Shown here: positions 49,323-59,782 of the stretch, one piece after another
How positions within the stretch are numbered: position 1 is the first letter of the stretch
How the letters are laid out: each line of letters begins with the position of its first letter
Assembly (NCBI GenBank): GCA_917880885.1
Contig: OU862919.1
Span: 10,868,001-10,932,000, forward strand
Length of the DNA stretch: 64,000 bases
DNA from: Limnephilus marmoratus
Lineage: Eukaryota; Arthropoda; Insecta; Trichoptera; Limnephilidae
Direction of reading: 5' to 3'
Position numbers and translations under genes: made by a program
The notes under the pieces: model-generated
The model's input: only the letters and a program-made list of their open reading frames with translations
Database searches by the model: none
Told to the model about the DNA's origin: nothing

Positions 49323-52133
49323 ATGGCTGAAAATAATTCGATGATGTCGATTGAGAAGTTGACTGGTCGTGACAATTGGGCAAGTTGGAGTTTTGCGGTC
49401 AAAGCATACTTACAGCACGAAGATTTATATTGTTGTATTTTGAAAGAACCAGTGGCTACAGATTCTAATTCAGTTAAACAAGACATCAAAGCCAAGTCAA
49501 AGTTAATATTATTAGTAGACCCAATTTTATATGTACACATTCAAGAAGCCGAAAATGCAAAACAGGTATGGGAAAATTTGGCAAAGGCATTCGAGGACAG
49601 TGGATTGACTCGAAAAGTGGGTTTATTAAAAGAACTCATTAACACCAATTTAGAAAGTAGCATTTCAGTCGAAGACTACGTAAACAAAATTATGACAGCC
49701 GCGCACAAGTTAAGGAATATAAAATTCCATGTGGACGATGAGTGGTTGGGCACATTAATGCTGGCAGGTTTGCCAGAAATATATAGGCCCATGATAATGG
49801 GCTTAGAAAGTTCCGGTATAAAGATTAGTGCTGATTTAGTAAAAAACAAATTACTACAGGAAGTAAAGACATCAGACACTACCGCACTTTATACAAACAC
49901 AAAAAATAATCAGCCCAAAAGTATTAAGAAAGGCTTAAGATGTTTTAATTGTAACAAGTACGGACATCTCAGTAAAAATTGTTGGCATAAAAAGACAAGT
50001 GATAATAATAAAAAAACAGATAAAAATACAGGGTATGTTGCAGCCTTTTCAGCATCTACAACAAACGACTCTCATTCTTGGCATATTGATTCAGGGGCAT
50101 CTATGCATATGACCATGCACCGTGACTGGCTCACTGATATCACTCCCTCTTCTGTACCGAGCATCAGAATTGCTAATAACAAAGTATTAAAGGTTGAATG
50201 CTGCGGTAATGTATGTATCAAAATAAATGCAAACAATGGCAGCACCGATTCAATACAGGTGAGGAATGTTTTATATGTACCAGAATTAAAAACAAATTTG
50301 TTGTCAGTTAGCAAAATAATTAAAGGTGGATGCAGAGTAATATTTATCGAACATGGCTGTCAAATTTACAATCCGAGTAACAAGTTAGTTGCAAAGGCCG
50401 AATTAATTAATGACACACATCTGTTAAATACTTGTGATAATCAAAATATGCAAGTCATGATGGCTAAGACTGATGATGATACTTATCTATGGCACCAGAG
50501 GATGGGTCACTTAAATTTCATTAGCCTTAATAAAATACCTAACTGTACAGAAGGTGTAAAGCTGTCACCAAGAACAGAAAATTCCATTTGTGTTACCTGT
50601 CTTGAAGGCAAGCAAACGAGAAAACCGTTCCCCACTGAAGGCTCTCGTGCAACCAGCCTGCTAGAGCTTATTCACAGTGACGTGTGTGGACCTATGAAGC
50701 ACACTTCAATTGGAGGGGCAAGGTATTTTGTAACCTTTATTGATGATTTTTCTCGGAGAGTACATGTATATTTTATTAAGAATAAGAATGAAGTATTTGA
50801 AAAATTTGTGGAATTTAAGAATAGAGTAGAAAATGAGTTAAGTACAAAAATTAAAATTTTGAGAAGCGATAATGGAACTGAATACAAAAATAAAACTTTT
50901 GAAGCCTACTTAAAAAAACATGGAATATTGCACCAGACATCTAATTCATACACACCAGAGCAAAACGGCCTCAGTGAAAGAATGAATAGAACTTTAATAG
51001 AGCGAGCTAAATGCATGATTTTAAATGCTGAGTTGCAGGTCACATTCTGGGCAGAAGCGGTAGCTACAGTAGCATATATCGTTAACCGTTCTCCCACCTG
51101 TACCTTATCCGATGTGACGCCCTATGAAGTATGGACTGGTAAGAAACCAAATCTAAATCACATGAGAATCTTTGGATGTCCTGCAATGGTGCATATTCCT
51201 AAAGAAAAAAGAACTAAGCTTGATGTGAAGTCACGTAAGTTAATTTTTGTTGGCTACAGCGACAGTACCAAAGGTTACCGATTTATAGATCCTGAAACAA
51301 AAAAAGGAGTCCTGAGTAGAGATGTTGTATTCCTAGAAGCTTCTATTAAAAGAAATAAAGTGGACAATGTACCTGAAAAAGAAAAAGAAATTTGTAAAAA
51401 AGACATATAGATAGAAGAAAATTCAAAGGAAAGGTATGATGAAGTAAAAGAAAAGAATTCTGTTTACTTACCTTTGTATGATGAACTCGAAGAACCAGTG
51501 GAAAGAAATATTGATGATGAAATTAATGACAGAAGAGAAACACAGGCTGAATCACAAAGTATTTATATTTCAGATGATTCTGATCAATATGAGGACGTTA
51601 ATGATGACACATACGTACCAGACAGGACAGTTGACTCTCCACTGGAATCTAATATGACTCTGAGATCGCTGCCGAGGAGAATGAGATGTCAAAATAATGA
51701 TGGAAATGATATTCATCCAGGTTCCTCATCCTTAATGTGTCAAAGTTCTGAGTCAACTATTAATTTACTAAACAGTGATCCACAAAGTCTACAAGAAGCT
51801 CTTTGGTTGAAACAACTGGCAGACGAGTTTCAACCTGAACTTAAAGGTACACCTATAACCCTTTACTTTGATAATCAGAGTGCGATTAGTCTTTCAGGAA
51901 ATGCTGTTTACCACGCGCGCAGTAAACATATAGACGTCCGCTATCACTTTGTGCGCGAGAAAGTTGCTGCCAAACAAATCATGGTTCAATATAGATGCAC
52001 TGGAGATATGGTCGCAGATATTTTGACGAAAGCACTCCACCGACCGAAGCATGAAAACTTCACCTCATCAATGGGTTTAATTTTAAAGCGTGTGCGTTCA
52101 GGAGAGGATGATGGAAGTATGAACGCCCTATAG
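49323..52133 (+). pseudogene. Copia Gag-Pol polyprotein: Gag, protease, integrase and RNase H remnant; RT core deleted
   Basis: The first open part (49323-51410, 695 codons) begins MAENNSMMSIEKLTGRDNWA, a typical copia Gag start with A at -3 and G at +4 of the ATG. Gag fills about residues 8-190. The CCHC knuckle CFNCNKYGHLSKNC lies at 207-220, the protease site DSG at 256-258, the integrase zinc region at 391-426 (HQRMGH and CVTC), and the integrase core triad at D453, D516 and E552 (in SDVCG, RSDNGTEY and LSERMNR). The post-integrase block KLIFVGYS follows. A TAG at 51408-51410 ends this frame; the same frame continues for about 240 codons to 52133, inside the 3' LTR. At 51778-51815 DPQSLQEA, which resembles the start of RT, runs directly into ALWLKQL of the RNase H region, then DNQSAI, SKHIDVRYH and ADILTKAL. 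All RT catalytic blocks are absent. Confidence 0.93.
52101..52108 (+). promoter_or_regulatory. Polypurine tract
   Basis: GGAGAGGA immediately 5' of the 3' LTR, the usual position for priming plus-strand DNA. Confidence 0.8.
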
Positions 52134-52260
52134 CTTTTGTTTTTGTGCACTGTCAGTTCTACCTACATTGTTTGTGCACTGTCATTTACGATCTTTTACG
52201 TTGTCTTATTATAAAATAAATAGTTCTAAAGTCTTAACTGCCTTTTCTTACATTTCATCA
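52109..52260 (+). repeat. 3' LTR of copia element
   Basis: 152 bp, TG...CA ends. Differs from the 5' LTR by CTATAGC for CTCTAGC, CTTATTAT for CTAATTAT, CTTACATTT for CTTAGATTT, and two extra bases in GTGCACTGTCAG. The polyprotein stop codon (52131-52133) lies inside it. Confidence 0.95.
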
Positions 52261-52265
52261 ATAAT

Positions 52266-53070
52266 GATTTATGACCAATAAGATGGATCAAGGAAAAAAT
52301 ATTTATGAAATCTAATATTTTTGGTATGCCTCGTTATTCTCCTGTGCTCTCTTATTTTGGTATACCTCGTTAATCTCCCTTTCTTGTGGAAAACGTTCTT
52401 TTTTTAAAAATGATTTTCGGCTATGTAGGTAATTATCGTTTTTTCGCACCTATAAAATTATGTTCCGTCTTTCCGGTTTATAAGAAATGGTCTGATTTTT
52501 CGGATTGAAATTTTCAAAAAATCGCCAGGGTTTCAAAAATCCGATAAAAAAATACAGAATGTCTTAAAATATTTGCCTAAACCTGAAAAATTAAAAAAAA
52601 AATGTGATGCAAGTGGCCTATTGCGCATGCGTGATTCGGTGTTGCCCGATTTGAATAATAGAGTAGGAGTATCTTTTATTAGTAACAAATCGAATTTAAA
52701 ATTATTTAAAGTTAAAGTTAAGTAAAATTAAAGGTATTTGCATAATTTTTTGTGAATTTTTTTAGTTGTTGGTTTTTTCATTAGACTGAAAACTCTTATA
52801 ATCAGGAATATTTATGTCCTCTTTATTATGCTTTAAAAATCTCTGTTTTTTTGTACTCTCCATGGAGCAGCGACCCTGTACTAAACACCATCGACATCCG
52901 TCAACTAACTCTATAGTATGTATGATCTATCTAAACTAGAGCCATCTATGTCTCCTAATTCGAACTACCACTGGTAAACTAACATTATTTTTTAACCAAT
53001 AAAAATCAGCTTTTAATCTTGAGTTATTTTTTCCTAAAACTATTTCGACACGCAGAAATTATATAAATAA
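52266..53070. other. Unassigned AT-rich sequence
   Basis: A short direct repeat occurs at about 52320-52350 and 52355-52385 (TTTTGGTAT(G/A)CCTCGTTA). Otherwise low-complexity AT-rich DNA with no open frame, RNA or transposon end that I recognise. Confidence 0.5.
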
Positions 53071-53880
53071 CTAGTTTTTACCCGCGGCTTCGCTCGCACG
53101 GCTTTAGGGGAAAATCTATATTATGTATGTATAAAAATCAAAATATAGCTTCTGGGTTTATACTTCCTGGCATGCCTTGCTATGGCACTTAATAAGGATA
53201 TTGTTTCTCCCTGCGTATCCTTTCCCTTCGTCCCATTCTTCTTCCGCATCTCCTTCCCCTCACGCGTTCCCACTCTGCCGTCTCCGCTTTCCCTCTATCC
53301 ACTCCCCACTCCCCTCCCACAGTCCCTGTACATTCAGTTTTCAAAAAGCTTTACCACCACCATAATACGGGCATCATCCTAGCATGGTGGTCGAAAAATC
53401 CACAAATAATGTAAACATAATATGCAATGAATAAAGAAAAATTAAAAAAATTAAAAAAAAAAAATACTACTGCAATTTTTTTATACAAATTTCATAATGC
53501 CAGAGCTCATCAGTATATATATAGAAACCTTCGTTGACGAGCTTGCAACAACTCATCAAAGCTTCATCGCAATCAGATAAATGGTTTAGCAATGAATAAT
53601 TTCATGATGCCAGAGCTCACTATTGTACACAGATACCATCGCGGGCATGCGCACATCAAACCACCAAATTTTCTTCACGAACGGATAAACGGTTTAGCAA
53701 TGCATAATTTCATGATGCCAGAGCGCACTATTGCATACAGAAACCATCGCGGGCATGCACACATCAAATCTCCAAAGTTTCATCGTGATCGGATGAATGG
53801 TTTAGCAACGCATAGCGGACATACAAACATACAAACCCAGAAACAAAAATATTTTTATTTTTAAATATATATAGATAATG
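53071..53880 (+). mobile_element. CCCGCGG-type interspersed repeat, copy 1, with internal 108-bp tandem units
   Basis: Starts near ACTAGTTTTTACCCGCGGCT and ends in ACATACAAACATACAAAC followed by an AT-rich tail (TTTTTATTTTTAAATATATA). It contains a pyrimidine-rich block (53198-53340) shared with the copy at 54.2 kb. Near the 3' end a 108-bp unit beginning AATGAATAATTTCATGATGC repeats at 53591 and 53699, with a more diverged unit before it (about 53483). The unit length is divisible by three, so a 90-codon frame (53592-53864) arises; it is not a gene. The CCCGCGGCTTCGC head with a '...TTTAGCAACGCATA...ACATACAAAC' tail is a pattern I know from dispersed insect repeats; family name not claimed. 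Confidence 0.7.
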
Positions 53881-53984
53881 CAATGCAAGAGCTGCAAGAA
53901 TAAGCAGAAATACGGAATTAAATATTTTCAAATCGTCAATAAAAGTCGCAAACAGATAGTTAGGGGGCATACATTAATTACGAG

Positions 53985-54115
53985 AGCTGTTTTTCTTCCA
54001 ATCTAGACCCCTCCCCCCACCCCCCTTGGTGAGATAAATTTGGGCCACTTTGTATATATTCTTTTCAAGTAACGTGAGATTTTGCTGAACCCCCCCCCCC
54101 CCTTTTGGGCTCGAA
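53985..54115. other. Poly(C)-associated sequence, copy 1
   Basis: Two C-rich runs (54007-54025 and 54091-54103) flank CACTTTGTATATATTC and AAGTAACGTGAGATTTTG. A related arrangement (CGTACCCATACTACGTGACC then a poly(C) run) occurs at 63907-63964. Probably a member of a dispersed element; ends not resolved. Confidence 0.4.
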
Positions 54116-54186
54116 AATAAAAATTCGTTAATATTTAACAATGAAATCGCCCTTCAGTCCGCACAATATTTAAAATTGGTTTTTAT

Positions 54187-54740
54187 TAAAAAACTAGCTG
54201 GCAATTTAAAAAATTTCTTTATTAAAATGCCATTTAATAAAGAAATTGTTTCTCTCTCAGTGTCATTTCCCATTCGTCCCGTTCCCCTTTCGCCTCCCCT
54301 TCTTCTCCTGCGTCCTCTTCCCCCTCTCGCGTTTCCACTCCGTCACCTCCACCTTCCCTCTCCCCACTCCACTCCCCCCCTTCCCCCATCCCGCGAACCC
54401 CCCTCCCGAGTTCCCTTCCCCCCTCCGAGGTCCCCCTCCCCCTCCCAGGTTCCCCTCCCCCTCCCTGGTTCCCCCTCCCTGGTTCCCCCTCCCTGGTGCC
54501 AGGTTCCCCCCATCTCTCCCTCCCTCCCGCTTTCCATAGCAATTGTCGCTTTCTCGCATGCCACCAATAGCAATTTTTTTATACAAATTTTTTAATGCCA
54601 GAGCTCACCGGAAGTTTTATAAAAACCTTATCCTGACAATAACGAACACACAAAAAAATAATTATCCAATTTGGTGCAGTTGTTCGAAAGTTATGCGCTT
54701 AGCAACACATTCAGCGATTCTTTTTTATATTATAGGGATT
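54187..54740 (+). mobile_element. CCCGCGG-type interspersed repeat, copy 2, truncated head and expanded pyrimidine tract
   Basis: Aligns with copy 1 over TAATAAAGAAATTGTTTCTC, CATTTCCCATTCGTCCCGTT and the C/T-rich tract, then over GCAATTTTTTTATACAAATT and AATGCCAGAGCTCA (54568-54608 against 53471-53511). The CCCGCGG head is missing. The tract (54255-54530) is C-rich, with repeats of GGTTCCCCCTCCCT, and creates three long spurious frames on both strands. The tail AAGTTATGCGCTTAGCAACA matches the typical 3' part of such repeats and is lacking in copy 1's expanded version. Confidence 0.65.
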
Positions 54741-55545
54741 ATCCTAATAGGATATTATTTTTTTGTGAAAAATGCAAATAAAAACATTTTATGCCATAAA
54801 ATGAAGAAAGTCGTAATTTTTTTACTTGATTACTTTCCTAACTACCATATTTTTTGTTGATAGTTAAATGAACCATGTTTTTACTAGCGCAGCAGTAAAA
54901 CAAATCAAACTTCTGCTATATTCCTTTCTTGCTTTTTTTTATTTTGTTTAGCGTTATGTTTTTCAGCGCAATGTAAGCTCTAAGTACCCACCCACAATTT
55001 ATTGAAAGGCTGTAAAACGTCTTTAGATGAAAGGGAAATATTTTGGGGAAAAGATAGGCGTGGGAAATCCCTGGGGAGGGGAGAGGGAAGATATACAGCG
55101 CGTTCTGAATTTGAATGAGGTTTTTACGACAAAACAAACCACATATTATTTGTTCAAATCACAAATAAATCATGCAAAATATCTTGCCTTGACTTTAAAC
55201 CTTGAAGGGTATTGATATGAAATACACAATTGGTATTTATGCGCAAAATTGGGTATGTTTAAACAAAGAGAATCAGGTCACAAAAAGAATATCAATAAAA
55301 TTTCAGAAGGAACCATAATCGTAGACCCTTGAAGAGATCCAGATGCATACACTGAGGGAGGAAATTTAGCAGAGCATTATTATTTTTTCTGTCACGAAAA
55401 ATAACCGGTCTGAAAAAAAATCGTCACTTAAGTTGGGCAAGTTTCTAACTGATATTTTTTTTCAAAAATGACGTGTCCATGCAAAACCTTTTCTTTTGCT
55501 CATTTCTATAAACAAAATAATTTTCTGTAATGTTAATTTTTTATT
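54741..55545. other. Unassigned AT-rich sequence
   Basis: No open frame with recognisable features. A GGGAGGGGAGAGGGAAG purine run at about 55074 is simple sequence. Confidence 0.5.
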
Positions 55546-55582
55546 GAGGCGGGTATCGGTACCGCCACCCCGCGAACCATTT
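55546..55582 (+). repeat. Short fragment resembling the start of the 63.4-kb repeat
   Basis: GAGGCGGGTATCGGTACCGC followed by CACCCCGCGAACC resembles GAGGCGGGTACGGGTACCGC and TTCCCCGGGAACA at 63398. It sits 300 bp outside the inverted pair and may be a displaced end of the same family. Confidence 0.5.
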
Positions 55583-55864
55583 ATTGGTAAAGGGAAATTA
55601 TTTAATTAAACGTATACAATATTATTGTTGAAAAAATATTAGTAAATTTTGAAAACAAAAAAATGAATTGACGAAGCAATATTTTTGTACTTAAACATAA
55701 AATGCAAATATTATAATGCTTTGATGTAGGTACTTTGATGTTTTCTTTATTCATTGAAAAAATTTTTTTTTTTACATAATTGGGGATTTTTCGACCACCA
55801 TGCGAGGCACATGCCCGTGTTGTGGTGGTAGACCTAAAACACTATTGTTTTTTTTTTTACGCTT

Positions 55865-56233
55865 CTCACAGAAGGAACCGAGGGAAACAATTTCCCTCAG
55901 GGCCCATGTCATCTTTAAGGATGCTGTTTAAAGGGCCTTTTTGGGAAAAGGAAGGAGAGGAGGTTCTATGAAGGAAAAAGTGTGAGGGGTAAGAATCTGG
56001 GGATCAATATGTCCAGGAGTGACACACGTATGAATCCATCCCTCCCTCGGCGGTATGAGGCAATGGCATACAGCATACGAGAGTCCGACTGGAGAAGTGA
56101 AAAGATCTCTCTCATCCAGTCTCTCCCGATCCGGTCCGCCAAACAGTTGTTAGGCAAGCGCACGTGCCGTCAAGACCTAGGCAAACCTCTTCCCATGAAT
56201 CTGGGCAACACAGCTAAGAACCATTTGGCGTGA
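55865..56233 (-). repeat. Unnamed interspersed repeat, copy 1 (inverted)
   Basis: The reverse complement matches the copies at 56295-56590 and 63470-63815. Shared blocks include ATTCATGGGA-GAGGTTTG, CCGGATCGGGAGAGACTGG, GAGGGATGGATTCATACGTG, CCCCAGATTCTTACCC and a terminal hairpin GGGCCCTGAGGGAAATTGTTTCCCTC. Apparent frames on both strands are not conserved between copies, so it is not treated as coding. A tRNA-type B box is not obvious; class unknown. Confidence 0.75.
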
Positions 56234-56294
56234 CCTAAGGCAGGAATGACCTACGGCAGGATATAATAACCAATACCCCCGCCATAGGTCAATC

Positions 56295-56590
56295 CAATGG
56301 TTCGCTACTTTTGGTGATTTAGCAGAGGTGCCCGAGTTCATGGGGTGAGGTTTGTAAAGATCTTAGCGGCGGATGCATTTGCCCATCTGCTGCGTGGCAG
56401 GCTGGATCGCGAGAGACCGGTTGAGGGAGATCTTTTTACCTCTTCAGTCGGACTCTCAACTCATTGTCTCATACCTCAGAGAGAGGGATGGATTCATAGA
56501 TCCGTCACTCCTACCCCTAGATTCTTACCCACCCCTTATACCTTTCTCCTTCCCAGAAATTCTTCTCCTTCCTTTCCCTAAATAGACTCT
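56295..56590 (+). repeat. Unnamed interspersed repeat, copy 2 (direct)
   Basis: Forms an inverted pair with 55865-56233, separated by about 60 bp containing TGACCTACGGCAGG and CCATAGGTCA, themselves an inverted repeat. It lacks the terminal hairpin part seen in the other copies and breaks off after CTTCCTTTCCCTAAATAG. Confidence 0.75.
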
Positions 56591-57120
56591 CCACCCTCCC
56601 TTTAAATGGCGGTCGTAATCCTTCAAGTTTACTTATTTCGATAAGTAAATTTCTTCGTTTGAAAGGCAACGACAAGACAAATATATATTTTTTAAACTTT
56701 CAGCGTCACAAATCCAACAATTACGATATCTCGTGATTTTTCATGGGTGCACGCTAGTATTAAATAAAATAAACATGGGACCCACTGTCCATAGCCCAAC
56801 CTCCAGAGCTGTTCCGAGACTGAATAATTTGATAACGCAGTTCTCTGTCACTCTAAATGAGCACGGCTGTTGATAATTTAGAATGGCTACACTATGCTAC
56901 CAGGTTCTTTTTCTATTTTTTTGTTATGTAATTATGTAACGTATAATATGAACTAAATCTGTCAATTTGTCTGTCCTGGAACGGGAAACTTTCCTAGTTT
57001 TAAGTTAAAGTTAAGCTAAAGTTTCCTAGTTGGACAGGCAAAGCTTCCTAATATGTAATTTGTACTTTCTTTTGTATATATCTGTAGTAAATAAATAAAA
57101 AATAAAATAAAATAAATTAG
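56591..57120 (+). mobile_element. Possible 3' end of a non-LTR retrotransposon with A-rich tail
   Basis: The stretch ends TTTGTATATATCTGTAGTAA then ATAAATAAAAAATAAAATAAAATAAA-like sequence at about 57085-57116, a tail typical of insect non-LTR elements. A TTTCCTAGTT motif occurs twice (56991 and 57022). No coding part is present, so this could be a 3' UTR remnant. The left limit is not visible. Confidence 0.4.
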
Positions 57121-57605
57121 TTTAGTCGCAAAGGATGTCTGACGAAGGAAGGACAGCAATATTCGTTTACAGGATTTAGAGTTTAGAGAGATTCTGTATT
57201 TAAAAAAATATATGTAAAAGAGAGATTTTAAAAGATCAGTATTTCTTGAAAAGGTCTTGGTTATTTATTTTGAGGAGGTGTGATTATTATCTACTAAATT
57301 GTTCCACGGATGGACTGAACTCTCGACAAATCATTTCCAATTTTGGAATTGGCAATTTCTGTCAATATGTCTGTCAATTTCTGTCGATATAGTAGTGTGA
57401 TAATATTGTAGTTTCTTTATCGCTTTTCTGAATTCAAAATACTGGCATTTAATTTCAAACCTATTCCGAGTTCTAGAGTTCATTGAACCGAAATTACAGG
57501 CGGATAGACGGAGTCTCAACGAAAAGTAGTTTTTTTATGTTTAAGATGTGTACTTGTATAGATTTAAAAAATATATATATACACGATTATATATATTTTT
57601 TTTTT
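57121..57605. other. Unassigned sequence
   Basis: AT-rich; a short repeat of CAATTTCTGTCAATATGTCTGTC-like motif near 57350-57385 and a TA/T run at 57570-57605. No gene recognised. Confidence 0.5.
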
Positions 57606-57973
57606 GAAGTGAAACTTCCTTGCCCTGTTAGAGTGATTTGAAATTCGGATGAAACGGAAATAACGCACTACGGCACCTGCGAAGCATCAAACTGCACTCA
57701 AGGCTCCTCTTGGTTGAGATATAAAATGTTAACAACGATAGGTCTGCGCTCATCGGTCGCTTTGTTTTTTTACGGGTCGTCGGAATATAATGCGTAAATT
57801 AGCATCTCGCCGAGTGCGTCGCAGATCTCAGCGGCCAGAGAAATCCAGCGGACGGAGGTTCGAATCCTACGAAATCCTAAAAAATAAACATTTTTATTTT
57901 TGTAAATCAGTATCCAATCTTCAAACCACTTTAAAATAAACAAGCGATATCTAGGACTTTCTAGTTTCACTTC
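57606..57973 (-). mobile_element. Small interspersed element with GAAGTGAAACT ends and a Pol III B-box-like site
   Basis: GAAGTGAAACT at 57606-57616 is matched by AGTTTCACTTC at 57963-57973, an 11-bp inverted repeat enclosing 368 bp. Inside, GGTTCGAATCC (57857-57867, plus strand) is a good B box, preceded by GCGGACGGA. The 110-codon frame on the minus strand (57770-58102) runs out of the element and has no known domain. Could be a MITE, a SINE, or a tRNA-like repeat that captured these ends. Confidence 0.5.
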
Positions 57974-58122
57974 TATCGCGTGTGAATTGCACAATCTATT
58001 TTTTTTTATCAGAGCGATACTGAGAGTATCTTCCACTCTGGAACGTGCCGCAAATATACTATATATTATATTATTTTTAATGAATTGATTGTGAAATAAC
58101 ATAAATTATCAAATAAAATTTA

Positions 58123-58205
58123 TTTGCCTACGCCGGGATTCGATCCCGCTACCTTCGGATTGCGAATGAAGAGCCTTCCACCTAGACCATGCCGGTCTTG
58201 CCCAC
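58123..58205 (-). ncRNA. tRNA-like sequence (degenerate), SINE head or pseudogene
   Basis: On the minus strand it reads GGGCAAGACCGGCATGGTCT, then AGGTGGAAGGC (A-box and D-arm-like), then CGGGATCGAATCCCGGC, a perfect T-arm/B box. The anticodon stem is irregular, so no isotype can be given. It is followed on that strand by AT-rich sequence (AAATAAATTTTATTT), as in tRNA-derived SINEs. Confidence 0.6.
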
Positions 58206-58550
58206 TTTATAAGTAAAATTTCAAAAGAAATATGCTATCTAACTTGCGCAAGACATATTGAGAAATTCACCCAACGGTTTGTTCGTAACGAAAATATAAT
58301 TACCAGAAGCGTCCATGCAAAGCTTCTGTCCTTCAACGGATTCTGTAGACATCCTCACACATGCCAGATATTGCATTGGCTTGACGAATGGGAAAGAATT
58401 TATTCAGCTTGGATGATTTACAAATATTACCATCTTTATATTATATCAAAGACATCTATACTTTATTAAAAGTCATAGATTAATGCATGGGCAGTTTCGT
58501 ACTCATCACGAACGCCTGAATCTTTTCACTAACAAATCATTGGTAATCAT
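58206..58550. other. Unassigned sequence upstream of the truncated non-LTR element
   Basis: Minus strand 58240-58405 is open for about 50 codons without a convincing start or splice sites. No family recognised. Confidence 0.4.
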
Positions 58551-59360
58551 TGGAAAGAAACTTTTTCGAAAGCAACTGATTGTATTTCACTGGTTTCAAC
58601 ATGGCTAAAATACAACAAACTCGTTTTAAACTATACCAAAACATTTTATTTACCTTTTTATAAAACCATTAAAAATAAACCTACAGAAAACCTTAAAATT
58701 AGAATCCATAATACTAGTTGCAATCAAGAAATGTGCTTCATGTGCAACGAACTCACTAATGTCGAAAATATAAAATATTTAGGAGTATCAATAGATATAC
58801 ATCTTAATTGGAAATCATATATTAATCGAATCACTTCTAAATTAAGATATATGACCTACATATTTTATAGACTTAAGGAAGTACTAAACATTGAAAAATT
58901 GAAAATGATCTACTTTTCCCTGGTGCAATCATCAATCACTTATGGCATTATAGGATGGGGTGGTGCACTTGATACATTTATTAGGCCTCTACAAATAATT
59001 CAAAAACACATAATTAAAGTCATATATAACAAAAATAAAACATTCTCGACTAACTTATTATACAAAGAAACTAAAATATTTAATATACGTAAATTATTTA
59101 TATTAGAAACTTTGAAATATGTATTTAAAAACAAAAATAATTTCGAAATAAATGAAAACAGAATGAGCAAAAGAATAAATAATATATTTTACATCCCACA
59201 AACCAATACTAAATTATTGCAGACACATAGCAGTTTCATTGGTCCTCGTTCATTTAACCTTCTACCACTACAAACTCAAATGATAAATAAAATGATAAAA
59301 TATGTAAAAGAGGTAAAATTATGGTTGAATAATGTAGATATTGAAACGCTATTTCTATAA
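58551..59360 (+). pseudogene. Non-LTR retrotransposon reverse-transcriptase C-terminal part, 5'-truncated but open
   Basis: Translation in the frame of the ATG at 58731 is open from 58533 (after a TAA at 58530) to the TAA at 59360, about 270 codons without a stop. Recognisable post-active-site RT blocks in order: LVSTWLKYNKLVLNYTKT (thumb side of the palm), KYLGVSIDIHLNWKSYI, IYFSLVQSSITYGIIGWGG, and a tail NLLYKETKIFNIRKLFI and FIGPRSFNLLP. The YxDD active site and the endonuclease are absent, so the copy is 5'-truncated and cannot work alone. The ATG at 58731 is not a real start. The undamaged frame suggests a younger insertion than the fragment at 46.9-47.5 kb. The tail resembles CR1/Jockey-group elements; clade not certain. 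Confidence 0.85.
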
Positions 59361-59782
59361 ATTTATCCTTCCTTCTACAACACACTTTCTGTAACTTTCT
59401 AAACTGTAGTACAATATGTTTTCAGTTTATTTTTTTTATAATAACTAAAAAAAAAAAAAAAAATTAAATCAGTATGTTTTTTCCATATTTTTATTTTTAT
59501 TTTATAATAGCTGAAAAAAAAACCCTTTTCATTTATTCTACCTATGAAATACTAACTTTATATTTTATATGTTTTTTAAGTCTATTTTATACTTTGGGTA
59601 CTTAGAAATATAGTATTTTGTTTTAATATTACCCACACTCAGGCAGTGCCTTAGTGGGTTTTCATTTCTTGTTCATACTATTTGTTATTATATATTATGT
59701 TATTATATGGATACTATTTGCTATTATACATTATATGTACAAAGAAATGAAAATAAATAAAGTTTAAAAAAAAAATAAAAAA
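59361..59782 (+). mobile_element. 3' UTR and poly(A) end of the same non-LTR element
   Basis: AT-rich sequence ending AAATAAATAAAGTTTAAAAA then an A-rich tail to about 59782. It contains a stem-loop at 59632-59658 (CCCAC..AGGC-AGT-GCCT..GTGGG). A stem-loop near the 3' end is known to guide the reverse transcriptase in some non-LTR elements; that role here is inference. No clear target-site duplication was found. Confidence 0.75.

Larger units (their letters stand above)
48995..52265 (+). mobile_element. Copia-type LTR retrotransposon, defective, with ATAAT target duplication
   Basis: Complete by structure: ATAAT (48995-48999), 5' LTR (49000-49149), primer-binding site, gag-pol, polypurine tract (52101-52108), 3' LTR (52109-52260), ATAAT (52261-52265). 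Integrase precedes the RNase H region, the copia (Ty1) order. At about 3.26 kb it is short of the usual roughly 5 kb because the reverse-transcriptase core is missing. The LTRs differ by three substitutions and one 2-bp indel over 150 bp, so the insertion is fairly young. It could only move if proteins were supplied by a complete relative. Confidence 0.95.

Noticed and set aside
54234..54595. Overlapping Pro/Gly-rich open frames on both strands.
   Set aside because: They translate a C/T-rich tract of an interspersed repeat; composition alone explains them.
58240..58405. Minus-strand open stretch of about 50 codons as a host exon.
   Set aside because: No start, splice sites or recognisable domain; adjacent to a tRNA-like repeat.
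58551..58731. ATG at 58731 as the true start of a 209-residue protein.
   Set aside because: The same frame is open upstream with RT-like sequence to about 58551, so the ATG is internal to a truncated element.
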